From assembly GCA_963920575.1 (NCBI GenBank), contig OY986973.1:5187054-5251053 (forward strand): a stretch of 64,000 nucleotides of DNA, given 5' to 3'. Source of the DNA: Narthecium ossifragum (Eukaryota > Streptophyta > Magnoliopsida > Dioscoreales > Nartheciaceae). Positions 21,108 to 33,019 of the stretch are shown here, piece after piece. The position numbers and the translations under genes are program-made. Each line of letters begins with the position of its first letter. Position 1 is the first letter of the stretch. A model generated the notes under the pieces. The model was not told the origin of the DNA and did not search any database. It saw only the letters and a program-made list of their open reading frames with translations.

Positions 21108-21382
21108 GGATTCTCTTGTTCTTGATTACAAAGCTATGCTAGAAAAATCTCAACTTTTTAGATAGAGAGGATGGTTGGAGGTTATATATAGAGAGACAGA
21201 GCCGGGGTGGGGGGTTCCGGCGTTGCCAGGGGGGCGACCGCCCCCCCTCGCCCAACAGTATTGAGCGATGGATTTTACAAAAAAGGTAATGATTGGAGTG
21301 CACCAATCATGTCGTTCACTTATTTCATCAATCTCTATTGATTGAGAAGATCACTCTACAGCAGAACGAATCGTACAGTATT

Positions 21383-21540
21383 TAAAATCGGCCAGGCCCC
21401 CCCGAGTGTCTTAACACTTTATAGCCAGGTGCTATTTGAGCTAATGTATTGGCTTCATCGTTATGTAATCTTGGCACAAAAATTATTTCAAAATCCTCGA
21501 ATCGATTTAATAATTGTAAAGCCTAATGGCAAAAGGAAGA
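21383..21540 (-). pseudogene. Tat/Ogre-type Gypsy RNase H fragment
   Basis: The minus strand reads FEIIFVPR, then NDEANTLAQIAPGYKV. This matches the C-terminal RNase H block of Tat/Ogre Gypsy polyproteins (pattern E-H-V-P-R-x-x-N-x-E-A-N-x-L-A-Q-I-A-S-G-Y-K). Only about 45 residues are recognisable. Its orientation is opposite to the LTR that starts at 21791, so the two do not come from one intact element. Confidence 0.6.
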
Positions 21541-21790
21541 AGAGAGACAATAGAGTTCTTTCGCGCCAAAGAACTATGGCTAAAAGGGTAGAGTTGATAG
21601 ATGGCGTACGATGCATTAAATGCGGGATTTAAAGAGATATAGAAAGAGAATGAAAATTAGGCGGTGATTCGATTTCCTAGAGAATTATCATGATTAGTTT
21701 TAGTTGCTAATAAGAAAGCTGTCAAATCGTGTTAGATGCGGTCATCTCATCATAAATGCAATCTCCTCGATCACTACATGGGGGGCAAAA

Positions 21791-22680
21791 TGTTAGTCAA
21801 AATAATGGTTAACCAATCAATGGTTGACACATCAGCTTAATAAAAATGGCCGACGACCTTTTCCAATCTAACTAGACGATCATATCATATTATATGCAGG
21901 AAGCCATTGACCAAATGAAGAAAGACAAGAGAAACATCGGTCATGGGTGATGATGATCTATATACAAAAGAAGCAAGAGCCATGGGCGATGATGATCTTT
22001 ACACAAAAGAAGCATCGGCCAAGAAGAATGACATGGCAACTTAAGAAAGATTATCGACCAAAATCAGAACCTGCCAACACAATGAAAGCTCATCACCCAG
22101 ATGCAACCATCATTGATCAAACCGTGACGTTGAGAAATGTGAAAACATTGGAGAACGTGGGACAAACGGCTCATCAAGAGTGAAAGATGGGAAATAGTGG
22201 AGAACGTGTTGAGCGGGAGTTACCAGACGGTTTAACCGCTTAAGTATAAATAATCTTCTCTTTCACTGTGTAATCTCTCTCACAAACCAAATCCAGAGCC
22301 TACGAGCTTGATGTTTTCTTTCAATATATTTCTTATTCATGTAAGTTACTTTATTTAATGAAATGAGTACGTTTCTTTTAATCTTTATTCTTTCTCTTCG
22401 CATAAAGTAGTTTTTATTAATGTTTTTAGGTAACTCCTATAGGATTAGACCTTTATGATGCTTTTTTTAATTTTTTTCTTTAGATAGTTTAACTTAAATG
22501 TTTATTATTTAATCTTTAACGTCTTTTAATTAGATTACAGTAGGTTTAGCTTATCTTTTCTTTGATTTCGTAATTTAGGATGATCTTTACTGCTTTCTAG
22601 ATTACTTTAATAACTTTAGATGATTTCCTGTTTTATATAGATTATTCTAGGATTAATTTCGAGTTAATCTTGATATCTCC
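21791..22680 (+). mobile_element. Gypsy-type LTR, 3' end not resolved
   Basis: A polypurine tract (TGGGGGGCAAAA, 21779-21790) is followed by TGTTAGTCAAAA, the layout of a 3' LTR border. The same tract plus TGTTAG occurs at the left LTR of the 27534-32347 element, on the minus strand. A TATA box (TATAAA, 22245-22250) and a downstream CT-rich leader support a + strand promoter. The right end is lost near the start of the Ulp1 remnant. Confidence 0.55.
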
Positions 22681-22689
22681 GTTCGAACT

Positions 22690-24259
22690 AAGTTCGAAGG
22701 TGTTTTTAGGCGACCATAAGGCCGGTGAACCTATAGATGATGCAGTCAAGGACGTAGCACCAGTCCAACCCAGTAAAGAGATGTGTGAAGTGGAGGCAGT
22801 AGTTCAGCTCGCCCACTCAGATTCTGCGCTGTTGGCATCCCCGAGTGGCTCCGGCGATTCCCATATAGATGACAGCTGGATAGCCATGAATGAGGCACAG
22901 CGAACGCCGGAGGAGCTTGCACAGACACTGAACCTTCTCGAGCATGGCTTCACGAGGCCCATAGACTATACTTCCGCAAGAGAAGCAACGTCTAGACCCG
23001 TCGTCAGTCAGAAGCAGTACATGGACGACTCGAAAGCAGTTGTGAATTTGCTGGAAGACTACGAGAAGAGGGGGCTTGAATATCTCGACCTGATTGACGA
23101 CGAGTAAGTTCTCGCTCTATACGGGTCGTTTATTAATAGTCGCATAGTTTCTTCTTATACGCGTGTTATGTCCATTTATACGCGTTTATTTGATGTTATA
23201 TTTTGGTTTGGGTTTACACGTGTTATGTCCATTTATTCGCGTGTTATGTCCATTTATTCGCGTGTTATGTCCATTGATACACGTGTTATGTTCATTTATA
23301 CACGTCTTATGTCCATTTATACACGTGTTAAGTCCATTTATACGCGTTTATTTGATGTTATGTTTTGGCATGAGTTTACACGTCTAAGGCAGTTGTAGGC
23401 GTGTAATGTGGTTTTATATGCGTATTTAGCGACACGTACTTTTTGAGTATATACGTATATTTATTGTGCATTTTCAGTACCGTCATCTATACCCATGGGA
23501 TGGGCTACTACACTTGTGGCTAGATCATGGACTTACTGAACAATAGCTCCATCGAGGGAGATGTGATCGACGCGGCGTAGGATGTCTTGGCGTATCGTTA
23601 TCTACCGGTGAAGACATCCCGCCATTGTTTTTTTTATCTACTTGCCTCCATGTAAGTATCTAGTCATGTTACGTCAATCAGTTCGTGCTATGCACGTTAC
23701 ACTAAACATCTAACGATTTATTTTAGCATGCTGTACGTGACGAACGTCATTCGCTACGTGATTCCCTCCTGCACTCGTGCAAAACCTTCTCCGTACTTTC
23801 GATCTTGGACGTGTGGTTCATCCCACTGCACACCAGTCAGCATTGGCACTTGCTCGTTGTAGATTTATTGGGCGGGGTTTGCAGGCACTACACATCCTCT
23901 GAGGCGCCAATCTACAACAAAGACGCTGAGGATATGGCTAAGTGGGTTGCACATGCGATCCGGACTTGGCTGCCAGAGTTGCATGGTAAAGTGGAGGAGC
24001 TTGGGGGCTGGGCGATAGAGCATGTCACCGGCATACCAATGTAGCGGGGATCGTAAGAACACTGCAGTTTTCAAAATTCCTTTTAGTGCTCCAATTATAT
24101 ACTCATTAATTTTTTCTTGTCAATGCTAGCCTCGACTGCGGACTTTTCGTGTTGAAATACGAGGAAGGCATACGCGCCGGTCGTCCTTGGGATGATTTCG
24201 AGTTCAGACAATCAGACATTGCCGGAATTCGTGGACAACTTGCTTATATCATTGAATGA
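22690..24259 (+). pseudogene. Ulp1/C48 peptidase-like gene of a Mutator-like element
   Basis: Exon-like pieces: 22690-23107 (upstream region with EAQRTPEELAQTL and QKQYMDDSKAVVNLL), about 23490-23652 (SSIEGDVIDAA, stop, DVLAYRYLP), about 23728-24050, and about 24130-24259. The third piece has FIPLHTSQHWHLLVVDL, where the His of H-W-x-L is the expected catalytic His. The last has DCGLFVLKYEEGIRAGRPW with the catalytic Cys. Ulp1-type enzymes cleave SUMO-like proteins; transposon-borne versions (Kaonashi-type MULEs) are known in plants. The frame is broken by stops at about 23578 and 24042, both TAG where the family would read CAG, and by a frameshift. The gene converges on the MuDR-like transposase remnant, which is on the minus strand. 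Confidence 0.75.
23165..23350 (+). repeat. Array of about 20-bp repeats in the Ulp1 intron
   Basis: Roughly eight units of CGTGTTATGTCCATTTATAC or close variants in tandem, each with a CACGTG, ACGCGT or CGTGTT core. They lie between the first and second Ulp1-like exons. Confidence 0.85.
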
Positions 24260-24481
24260 GTTCTCATATGTGCCGCGTACCTGTTTAAAACCGGAAACAC
24301 GTTAAATTGTTATTCACGCGCGCTTTTATAGTAGGTGTGTACATAAGCGACACATGCGTATAACCGGAAACACGTATGAAGTATACGAGTCTTCAGTTCA
24401 TTATACTCGTATGTTTTCTACGCATGTAATATAATATTCGTATAAACATACGTGTTTATAGTTATATGCGTCAACCATAAG

Positions 24482-25906
24482 TTAAATGCTCACCAGAGTA
24501 AGAACTTTCTCTTTTGCGCGATATGCCTTCCAGTAGGACACACGTACGCCGTATCTATGCACAAGCTCTTCGACAATCATCTTCACGTTGTATTTGTCAC
24601 ATGCTGCTACTCGCACTTTTATCTCCTCGGCGATAAAGGAGCACGTCAACTGCTTGTGTCCATGCCCAACCATAGGTCTGTTGCACGTGTGGTCTTTGAC
24701 GAATACGCTTACCCGGAAAGTCGGTAGCCCAGGTATTCTTCTACCAATGAGCTTCCATGAGCATCTAGCATGAAGACAATGTGCAAGCACCTTATCCCCC
24801 TTGCATTTCTTTAGCCTATATTCGAACCGGCGCGCTATGGCGTATCTTGCGAGCGACAGCTTAAGGTTTGCCTTGTCGGGGTATCTCTCTCCAACATATG
24901 GCTCGGGGGCATTCAAAAAGTAGTTTGCTTGAGCTTTCGGTGTTTCGAAGTTGAGAACGTACTCATCGACCTCGTCACAGTCAAACATCTCCGATGGCTC
25001 CTCACAGTCGCTACCGGCTACCCAGTCATTCGCAAAATATATTTTCTCGTATGGGTCATACGTGTCAACAGCAGACCCGTCTTCATGACTGCGTGTACAA
25101 GCAGTTCAAAAATCAGTACTCATAAAACGACCAAAACATACACGTGTTCCGATTTATACGCGTGCATGAACACGTGTGTGAGCTAGTAATACACGTCAAA
25201 AGCCTATAAACAACGTACTCTTCTATAAATTGTGTACACGTGTGTAGCGTATACATACTCGTGAAAATAAGTTCACACACGTATATAGCATTTTATACAC
25301 AGGCAGCTTATAATTATACCCGTGCTTCTATAACTTAGCCATCAGCCTCCGGTGTGAATCCGTTAATCGGCATCTCTTGGACCAGTTGAGCAAATTCTTT
25401 ATCTCCGTTGGGACATGGTTCAAGAGGTGTGTTCAGATCAATACCACCCAGTATGTGGGGAATAGTTGCTGGCTGTAACAGCGAGACGTCGCTGTTTGAA
25501 CTGAGACCGTGTTGGATGCGTTAGAAGGCGAATAAACTACCTTATTCTTCAGTGAGCAATGGATGAGACGCATACCTCGAGTCAACCGCATCTTCTACAG
25601 TGGAGGCGAATACTCTAACGACTGTGCATGATGGTCGTGCAAGAAGACGGAAAAGCTGGGCCATGTCATTGTCGTCGTCTAGACGACTAAATGGTCTATA
25701 CGGATCATCGGGTATCTCGTATGTTAAGAATAACTCACGTCAATAGGAGATAGATTGCAGAGAGCGTAGAAGTGAGCCTTCAGTTGAGCAAGAGTAAGGT
25801 CCGACGAGAACTCGTCGATCGTGGAAATACCCCCCAAATAATATGGATTGCGTTCATGATTTATAACCTGTTCGTTGAAGTGGCAATGCAGCGGAATGCT
25901 TCTCAT
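24482..25906 (-). pseudogene. MuDR-like transposase N-terminal remnant
   Basis: From an ATG at 25906 (MRSIPLHCHFNEQV) the minus strand reads a PB1-like N-terminal domain: YYLGGISTIDEF, LTLAQLKAHFYAL, then after a 1-bp shift YEIPDDPYRPFSRLDDDNDM. Plant MULE transposases have this domain. An acidic linker follows (LNTPLEPCPNGDKEFAQLV, about 25440-25360). After an intron-like gap comes the MuDR zinc-binding domain at 24988-24498 (RRFEYRLKKCKGDKVLAHC, CSWKLIGRR, TCNRPMVGHGHKQ). A GTGAGC donor lies at about 24496. The DDE catalytic exons that should follow are absent; instead the opposite-strand Ulp1 gene ends there. It cannot encode an active transposase. Confidence 0.75.
25105..25330. repeat. 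ACGTG-rich sequence in the transposase intron
   Basis: At least ten copies of CACGTGT, ACACGT or TATACGCGTG motifs at short spacing within an intron-like gap. It matches about 26440-26640 and is related in motif to 23165-23350 and 24290-24480. Confidence 0.7.
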
Positions 25907-26399
25907 GATTGCCTTGCATGTGTGGAGAGCTCTCTCCGGTGAATTAATTTGGCGAAGAAAACTGCGACGTCCGAAGGTAGAAGAGGAGGCAGTGGAAACG
26001 GAGAACTTACGAATAAGGGAGAAGAGTGGAAAGGGAGAAGAGAAGAGGAGACAGTGGAGGCAGTGCAAAGGGAGGAGATTAGGAGGCAGTGGAAAGGGAT
26101 GAGACATGAAAGAATAAGGGAGAAGACTGAAAATGGAGAAGAGAAGAGAAGGTAGTGGAAAGGGAGAGGAGAAGATGGCGGGAGGAATTGCATACCTGGT
26201 GGGAGGGAGGAAGAGGAGGCTTCGGGAAGAAGACACATCCCGTAGCATTAAATGCGATGGGAAGTTTTTGTTTTTTAACCCAAACAGAACCGTACCCGGC
26301 GGGAGATTTTTTCTTATTTAAGTAATTCGTTAACCGACACATGTGGGGACGCATTTTTTATTAGTTTTAGTCTTTGCCCTACCCAGTAGACACCCGCCA

Positions 26400-27060
26400 C
26401 GTCAAATGTGTGTAATGATGTTTTTGTACACACGCATGGTTATTTATACGCGTGCCTGTTCAGATTTCTACGCGTGCAAGGACACGTGTGTGAGCTACTA
26501 ATACACGTGAAATCATGTAGACCTCGTACACGTTCATAAATTTTGTACACGCGCGTATCCTATTTATACGCGTGAAAACAACTTTAGACACGTATGTAGA
26601 ATTTTATACACACACATCATATTACTATACCCGCGCTTTTATAACTTTCCCCCTCGGACCCCGGTTGGAGTCCGTTAATCGTCATCTCTTCCAACAGTTG
26701 TGCTAATTCTTCGTCTCCGCTTGGACATGGTTCTCATCGCCTTGCATGTGTGGATAGCTCTCTCCGGTGAACTATTTTGGCTAAGGTAGACAAGTGGAGG
26801 CAGTGGAAAGGGAGGGGATATGAACGGATAATGGAGAAGAGTGGAGAGGGAGAAGAGAAGAGGAGGCAGTGGAGAGAGAGGGAGAGGAGAAGATGGCCGG
26901 AGGAAAGGGAGGGGATATGAACGAATAATTGAGAAGAGTGGAGAGGGTGAAGAGAAGAGGAGGTAGTGGAGAGAGAGGGAGAAGGGAAGATGGCCGGAGG
27001 AGCCATGCCCGGCGGGAGGGAGGAAGACGGTTGGGGAAGAAGACACATCCCGTCGCATTT
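26400..27060 (-). pseudogene. Diverged second copy of the MULE 5' region
   Basis: The block 26430-26720 repeats 25105-25440, including the acidic linker (EPCPSGDEELAQLLEEM on the minus strand). The block 26730-27060 repeats about 25895-26250, a G/A-rich 5' flank with many GGAGGCAGTGGAAAGGGA units. The copies differ by substitutions and by deletion of the N-terminal exon. This is a tandem duplication within or next to the element, not a separate gene. Confidence 0.65.
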
Positions 27061-27533
27061 AATGCGACGGGAGGGGTTTTCTTTTTTTTAAGCAAAGCAT
27101 GCATTAAATGCGGTAATGATGAGGAGAACGGGATACGCGATGCATATGCATGTATGGCATGGCCATCCATGGCATGGGAGGGGAGGGGTAAAATCGGGAT
27201 TTCAAAGCTTTGGGGTCCTCTGTTGCAAAGAAACACCGGGGGGGTCTGAATCTGCCAAATCGGAACACTGGGGGTCCAATTTGGCAAAAAATTCGTATAT
27301 TTGGAGACACATGGGAAGATGGTATAAACAAAGTATTGTCGTTTCCTTTATTTCTCAATGCATAAATAGAGAAGGTTCTAATCTTGGTAAGGTCAGATTC
27401 ACCATTAGAAGCAATAACTAATTAAGAAGGAAACTAGCACCTAAACAAGCAACAACTAATTTAGAATCCCAGTCTAATAAACCATGAAGGAAACTAACTA
27501 AGCTAGGAAGCATTTTGAATTAGAATCAACTCC
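27061..27533. other. No gene recognised
   Basis: Contains GGGGTC-rich sequence at 27210-27270 and AT-rich flank up to the LTR element. No terminal repeats or coding signal were resolved. Confidence 0.45.
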
Positions 27534-28968
27534 TGTTAGAGCAGAAAATCGGTGAAGGAAAAAAAAGGGTTAAAAATGATCTAATATTCAAGAATCAGGG
27601 GATTGCAGTTGAGTTCTACTCCTTCTAAACGAACAGAGGTGTTGAAACTTGTTGAGATTGGATTGTGAAATGGAAATGAAGTGGAAAATGAAAAATGGAA
27701 GTGGAAGATGGAAAATGGAATTCTATGGTAAATCTACTCCTAGGAAATTATAGATCTACTCCTATGAATAGAATTATGGTAGCACTACTACTAGAAAATT
27801 ATGGTAATACTACTCCTATGGAAGAAATTATTGTAGCACTACTCCTAGAAATGAATGACTGGTTGCAAGAATTAAAGGGAATAAAAGCTTCATTAAGATA
27901 AATAGGGCTACATTGATAAATATAAAAAGCTACATAGAAAAGCTGGTTTGCTTTGATGGCCGGGGCCCTTTTTTCTTCATCTTCTTGGCATTTTATAGAC
28001 CTTCTGGTAACCACATTGAAACCACCTGAACTGCTTCATGCAATTGTCAGAAACTAATTTTGAACCCGTCAGAAATGCATAACTGAACGATATCTTCATT
28101 TATTTATGAAACTGCCATCAGGTAGAGCTTCATGTCTTCCACTGTGATTTGGCCGATGATGACCTTAGAATTTGATGAAACTCTGAACATGAAAGTTGTA
28201 GGCTTTCGAATTATCTTTTTATCGGTCCAAAAACAAACTCATTTGGATATCGTATGAGAAAGTTATCGTCAAAATGATCGAAACACGTCGATGTCTTATT
28301 AAAATAATCAGCCAAAATATGACCAATGGGTTTTGGCCGATGGAGAAATGGGCAATGACATCGGCCATCTTTTGGGCGATGACATTTGGATTATCGACCA
28401 TTATTTACTATTTTGCCACTGGCACTTTGATTGCCGGTTGGACATAGTAAACGAAGGAATCTGAAGATTTCTTCAACAACAAAGTTGTAGATTTTTTTGT
28501 CCTCTTTTCAATGGTTCAAGAATCGACTCATTTGGACATCATATGAGAAAATTATGGTCAAAATAGTCGAATCATATTGACGACTTATTAAAATAATTGG
28601 TCAAAATATGGTCGATGGATTTTTGGGCGATGGAGAATCTGGCCGATGGAGAATTTGGTCGATTGATCGACCATTGATTGGATTTGGACATTTGGTCTTA
28701 TTTACCAATTTGCCACTGAACACTTTGGTTGTCCGTTTGACACACTAAACGATGGAATCTGAAGATCTTGTCAACAACAAAGTTGTAGATCTTTTTGTCC
28801 TTTGTCTAATTGTTTAAGAATCATCCAATTTGGATGCTTTATGTGAAAGTTATGGCCAAAATACTTCAGATGTATCAACATTGAAGTATCTTTTGGCCGA
28901 TTGATAATATTTACAAAATTGCCATTGATCTTGTTAATCATCCAAATGGTTATATTTTATGGCTAACA
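27534..28968 (-). repeat. LTR of the LARD-like element (left copy)
   Basis: 1435 bp, direct repeat of 30933-32347 with many scattered substitutions and small indels, so the element is not recent. It carries repeated blocks around GATGGAATCTGAAGAT and AACAAAGTTGTAGATCTTTT, each present twice per LTR. Confidence 0.9.
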
Positions 28969-30932
28969 TTTTGCCCCCCGGTCTTTATAAAAATAACATT
29001 TTTTTGTAAAGTCCTTAGTCTGTTGGCCATGATGATATTGGTCATTTTTGACGATTTCGTCAGCCAATTGAGTGATTTTGCTGATTCTGTCAGACAATTG
29101 GACGATTGTATTGACCAATTAATTTTTTTTTTAAACATCTCTCGTCCAAATTTCAATTTCTCAATTGATTGGACGATTAGATTTTCATGTTGCCAGATAC
29201 CCTGTTTGGCCTCCTAAGTTGGTCAGTCAAACATAATTGCTCGATGAAATAAAAAAATGCTTAGCTTGTTCTGCTAAACATACTGTTTCTCGGCCAAAAA
29301 CGTATTCGGTTGGCCTATGTATTTTTGCCAAAACATACTTGCTCTCGCCCACATTTCATCGTCCAATTTCTTTGTAGACATCGACCCAATCAATGCTACA
29401 GTGAAAGAGGATGATGCTCTGTTGCTGAGATGGGCGATGAGGGATGGCCGTCGAGCAACGAACAATGGGCGATGAAGGCTGGTCGTCGAGCAGCGATGGG
29501 CGATGAGGGATAGCCGTTGAGCAAGGACGGGCGATGAGGGATGGCCAATGAGTCATCGGCGATGGCCGGGTGCGGGCGATGGAAGAGATGGAGTCCAGGG
29601 GCAAGGAAGGCGAACACTAGCCTCGGATCCACCAGATCTCAGGTCATCCCATGGCCAACCGGGTGAACGCCGCGTCGGAGACATAGGTGATCCCGGCGTT
29701 GCCGATGTCGACGGCAGTGAGGTCGAGGTTGTATCCGATGGTGGGGAGTAGGGACGGTACGATGAAGGTGCTCTGTTTTTTGATCTTCAGCGATGCTTTG
29801 TTCTTAGTTTTCCGTGATGGGCGATGTAGGATGGTTGATGAGCCATGGATGATGGGTGATGGTCGATGAGCCACGAACAATGGGTGATGAACGAGGCTCT
29901 GTTTTTCTTGCCAACCGTGACAGGTTGCTGTCATCCCAACCGATGGGATCCTTGAGGCCGAGGTTGGGTTGGCACGTCGATGGAGCTCTGTTTTCCTTCC
30001 CAACGGCGATAGATGGTCGTCTTCCCAACCGATGGGATCCTTCCGCCGGGATTGGGTTGGCACGGCGATGAACACCCTGTTTTCCTTCCCAACGGCGATA
30101 GCGATTGCCGTCCTTGAGGCTGAGGTTGATAGCAATGACGAAGACCTGGGCTTGCTTGAAGGAGATCGCGACCTAAGGAGCTAGGCTGGGGCGTCGAAGG
30201 GATGTTGGGAATGAGGAGGGCATACCAGCTTGCCCATCATCCTTCCGATGGCTTTCCCGTCCGCCGGAGTTGGTGGCGACGACGATTTGTTTGGCGAACT
30301 GGAACTTGTCGTTGCCATTGTGGATCCATCCGTCAGAGTTGGTGATGGTGAGCTAAACTGGTAAAGGTTGCAGGGGATGATGGGTTCCGCGAAGACGTCG
30401 GTGGAGAGATCGTCGAGGACTCCGGCGATGGCATGGGCGTGGAGGACTCCGGCGACGGCATGGATGTGGAGGACTCCAGTGACGGCATGGGTATCGTCGA
30501 CATGCTGGATGAGGGTGGAGCGCATGTGGACCAATTTGATGGATGCCATCGTCGAGGACATGGTAGAGAGTGGAGTGCATGTGGATCAACAAGGTGTCGT
30601 CGACGTGTTGAATGTTTCCATCGCCCATTCTTGTATAAAGTGTTGATATTGGTCGGCCAAATTTTTTGCATGTTGCTCGGCCGACATACTTGCTAGACCA
30701 AATTTTTTTTTTTTCCCAGGCTCTTTCCTCTGTCATAAATGAGCCTCTAAATATACTAGGATGTTTTAGTTCGTTCGAATCGTCCATCACTACGTCAAGC
30801 TTTGGCCTTTTCTGGTCAATTGGATCATCTTTATGGTCACTGAAAATAGCCATTCCGAGAGTGCTCTTTCTCATTTTATCCCTTCTTCTTTGTATAGCTT
30901 CAACACACTGTCCCACCAGGCATGCCAAAAAA

Positions 30933-32347
30933 TGTTAGAGCAGAAAATCGACGAAGGGAAAAAGGGTTAAAAATGATCTAACATTCAAGAATCAGGGGAT
31001 TGCAGTTGAGTTCTACTCCTTCTAAACGAACAGAGGTGTTGAAGCTTGTTGAGATTGGATTGTGAAATGGAAATGAAGTGGAAAATGGAAAATGGAAGTG
31101 GAAGATGGAAAATGGAATTCTATGGTAAATCTACTCCTAGGAAATTATAGATCTACTCCTATGAATAGAATTATGGTAGCACTACTCCTAGGAAATTATG
31201 ATAATACTACTCATATGGAAGAAATTATCGTAGCACTACTCCTAGAAATGAAGGACTGGTTGCAAGAAATAAAGGGAATAAAAGCTTCATTAAGATAAAT
31301 AGGACTACATTGATAAATATAAAAAAGTTACATAGAAAAGCTGGTTTGCTTTGATGACCGGGGCCCTTTTTCTTCATATTCTTGGCATTTTATAGACCTT
31401 CTGGTAACCACCTTGAAACCACCCGAACTGCTTCATATAATTGTCAGAAATTGATTCTGAAACTGTCAGAAATGCATAACTGGACGATATCTTCATTTAT
31501 TTACGAAACTGCTATCAGGTAGAGCTTCTTATCTTCCACTGTGATTTGGCCAATGATGACATTGGAATTTGATGAAACTCTGAACATGAAAGTTGTAGGC
31601 TTTCAAATTATCTTTCCATTGGTTCAAAAACTAACTCATTTGAACATCGTATGAGAAAGTTATCGTCAAAATGGTCGAAACACGTCGATGTCTTATTAAA
31701 ATAATCAGCCAAAATATAGCCGATGGGTTTTGGCCGATGGAGAAATGGGCGATGACATCGGCCATCTTTTGTGCGATGACATTTGGATTATCGACCATTA
31801 TTTACTATTTTGCCACTGGCACTTCGATTGCCGGTTTGACATAGTAAACGAGGGAATATGAAGATCTCTTCAACAGAAAAGTTGTAGATCTTTTCGTCCT
31901 CTTCCAATGGTTCAAGAATCGACTCATTTGGACATCATATGAGAAATTATGGTCATAATAGTCGAACCATATTGACGACTTATTAAAATAATTGGTCAAA
32001 ATATGGTCGATGGGTTTTTGGGCGATGGAGAATTTGGCCGATTGATCGGCCATTAATTGGATTTGGACATTTAGTCTTATTTACTAATTTATCACTGAAC
32101 ACTTTGGTTGTCCGTTTGACACACTAAACGATGGAATCTGAAGATCTTTTCAATAACAAAGTTGTAGATCTTTTCGTCCTCTGTCCAATTGTTTAAGAAT
32201 CGTCCAATTTGGATGCTTTATGTGAAAGTTATGGCCAAAATACTTCAACTGTATCAACATTGAAGTATCTTTTAGTCGATTGATAATATTTACAAAATTA
32301 CCATTGATTTTGTTAATCATCCAAATGATTATATTTTATGGCTAACA
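30933..32347 (-). repeat. LTR of the LARD-like element (right copy)
   Basis: 1415 bp, direct partner of 27534-28968 with the same terminal TGTTAG and CTAACA. Retention of both LTRs shows the element has not collapsed to a solo LTR. Confidence 0.9.
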
Positions 32348-32857
32348 GCTCCCAATCTGATTGATTAGCCAATCACACTGCCGTGATTGGCCTTGGTGTT
32401 GCTGATGATCCTCTTGCTGACTGGACTCTGTGTCTAGTACTCCCTTGCGAGCTGTAACATCATGTTTCAGGGAGATTCAGGTGACTAGGAAAACTAGAAA
32501 TGACAGATATGCCACGATAGACGGTCACATACTGAGAAGAAAATGGAAGGTCTAAGATAGAAGATCCTCTTATTATTCTCTACAACATGACTTTGTCATG
32601 CAAGCAAGCTAAAACAAGGTAAAAGAAACTTGATTGGCGGATCAAAAAACAGCCAAAGAATGTTTTATAATAAGTTTATCACCTTTCATGTAGGAAATAA
32701 CAATAATCTAGAAAATATATCACATAAAAGCAACTCTCAACACTATAGATAATTGTAACTCGGTGACCAAACAAAAGTTCCAGAACAAAGGAGGTCATAG
32801 ACAGAGTTTAAAGAGAAACCAACTGCAGAAAGAAGGGTGCAATTCTGACCTTTGTTT

Positions 32858-33000
32858 CTGCATAGACTTCATTAGCTACAGCAGTGAATTCATGAATTGA
32901 TATGTTTACCGACTGTACAGATTCCCTGGTATCTAGCAAGGCGCTCAATGCACTTTCATTTTCTGTATTTAGAGCAGACTCACGCCGTCGATTAGGATGT
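32858..33000 (-). other. Possible exon of an unidentified gene
   Basis: On the minus strand about 47 codons read without a stop (ESALNTENESALSALLDTRE, then HEFTAVANEVYAETK) and end at AAAG followed by GTCAGA, a good donor site. Codon-level composition looks protein-like, unlike the transposons on either side. I do not recognise the family. About 500 bp further (minus direction) another open stretch reads TQSPVSKRIISNTKANHGSV. Confidence 0.3.
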
Positions 33001-33019
33001 GTGATCTGGGTTGGGGCTG

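Larger units (their letters stand above)
27534..32347 (-). mobile_element. Large non-autonomous LTR retrotransposon (LARD-like)
   Basis: Two direct LTRs of 1.4 kb (27534-28968 and 30933-32347) start TGTTAG and end CTAACA, and enclose a 1.96-kb interior. Flanking 5-mers are ACTCC and GCTCC, a TSD with one mismatch. Minus-strand orientation is inferred from GGGGGGCAAAA beside the left LTR (polypurine tract) and TGGCATGCCTGGTGGGAC beside the right LTR (primer site beginning TGG). The interior has no gag or pol. A minus-strand frame at 30928-30353 is leader-like and then low-complexity. The interior carries GATGGGCGATGAGGGATGG-type and GAGGACTCCGGCGACGG-type repeats. It must use proteins of another element. 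Confidence 0.85.

Noticed and set aside
23155..26640. CRISPR-like array (regular short repeats near CACGTG)
   Set aside because: Eukaryotic context, no spacers of constant length with unrelated sequence, no cas genes. The units are directly tandem and degenerate.
25724..27287. Minus-strand Ser/Pro/Leu-rich frames resembling signal peptides
   Set aside because: They lie in G/A-rich repeats (GGAGGCAGTGGAAAGGG units), and the repeated frames are composition artefacts. Only 25906-25560 carries a recognisable transposase domain.
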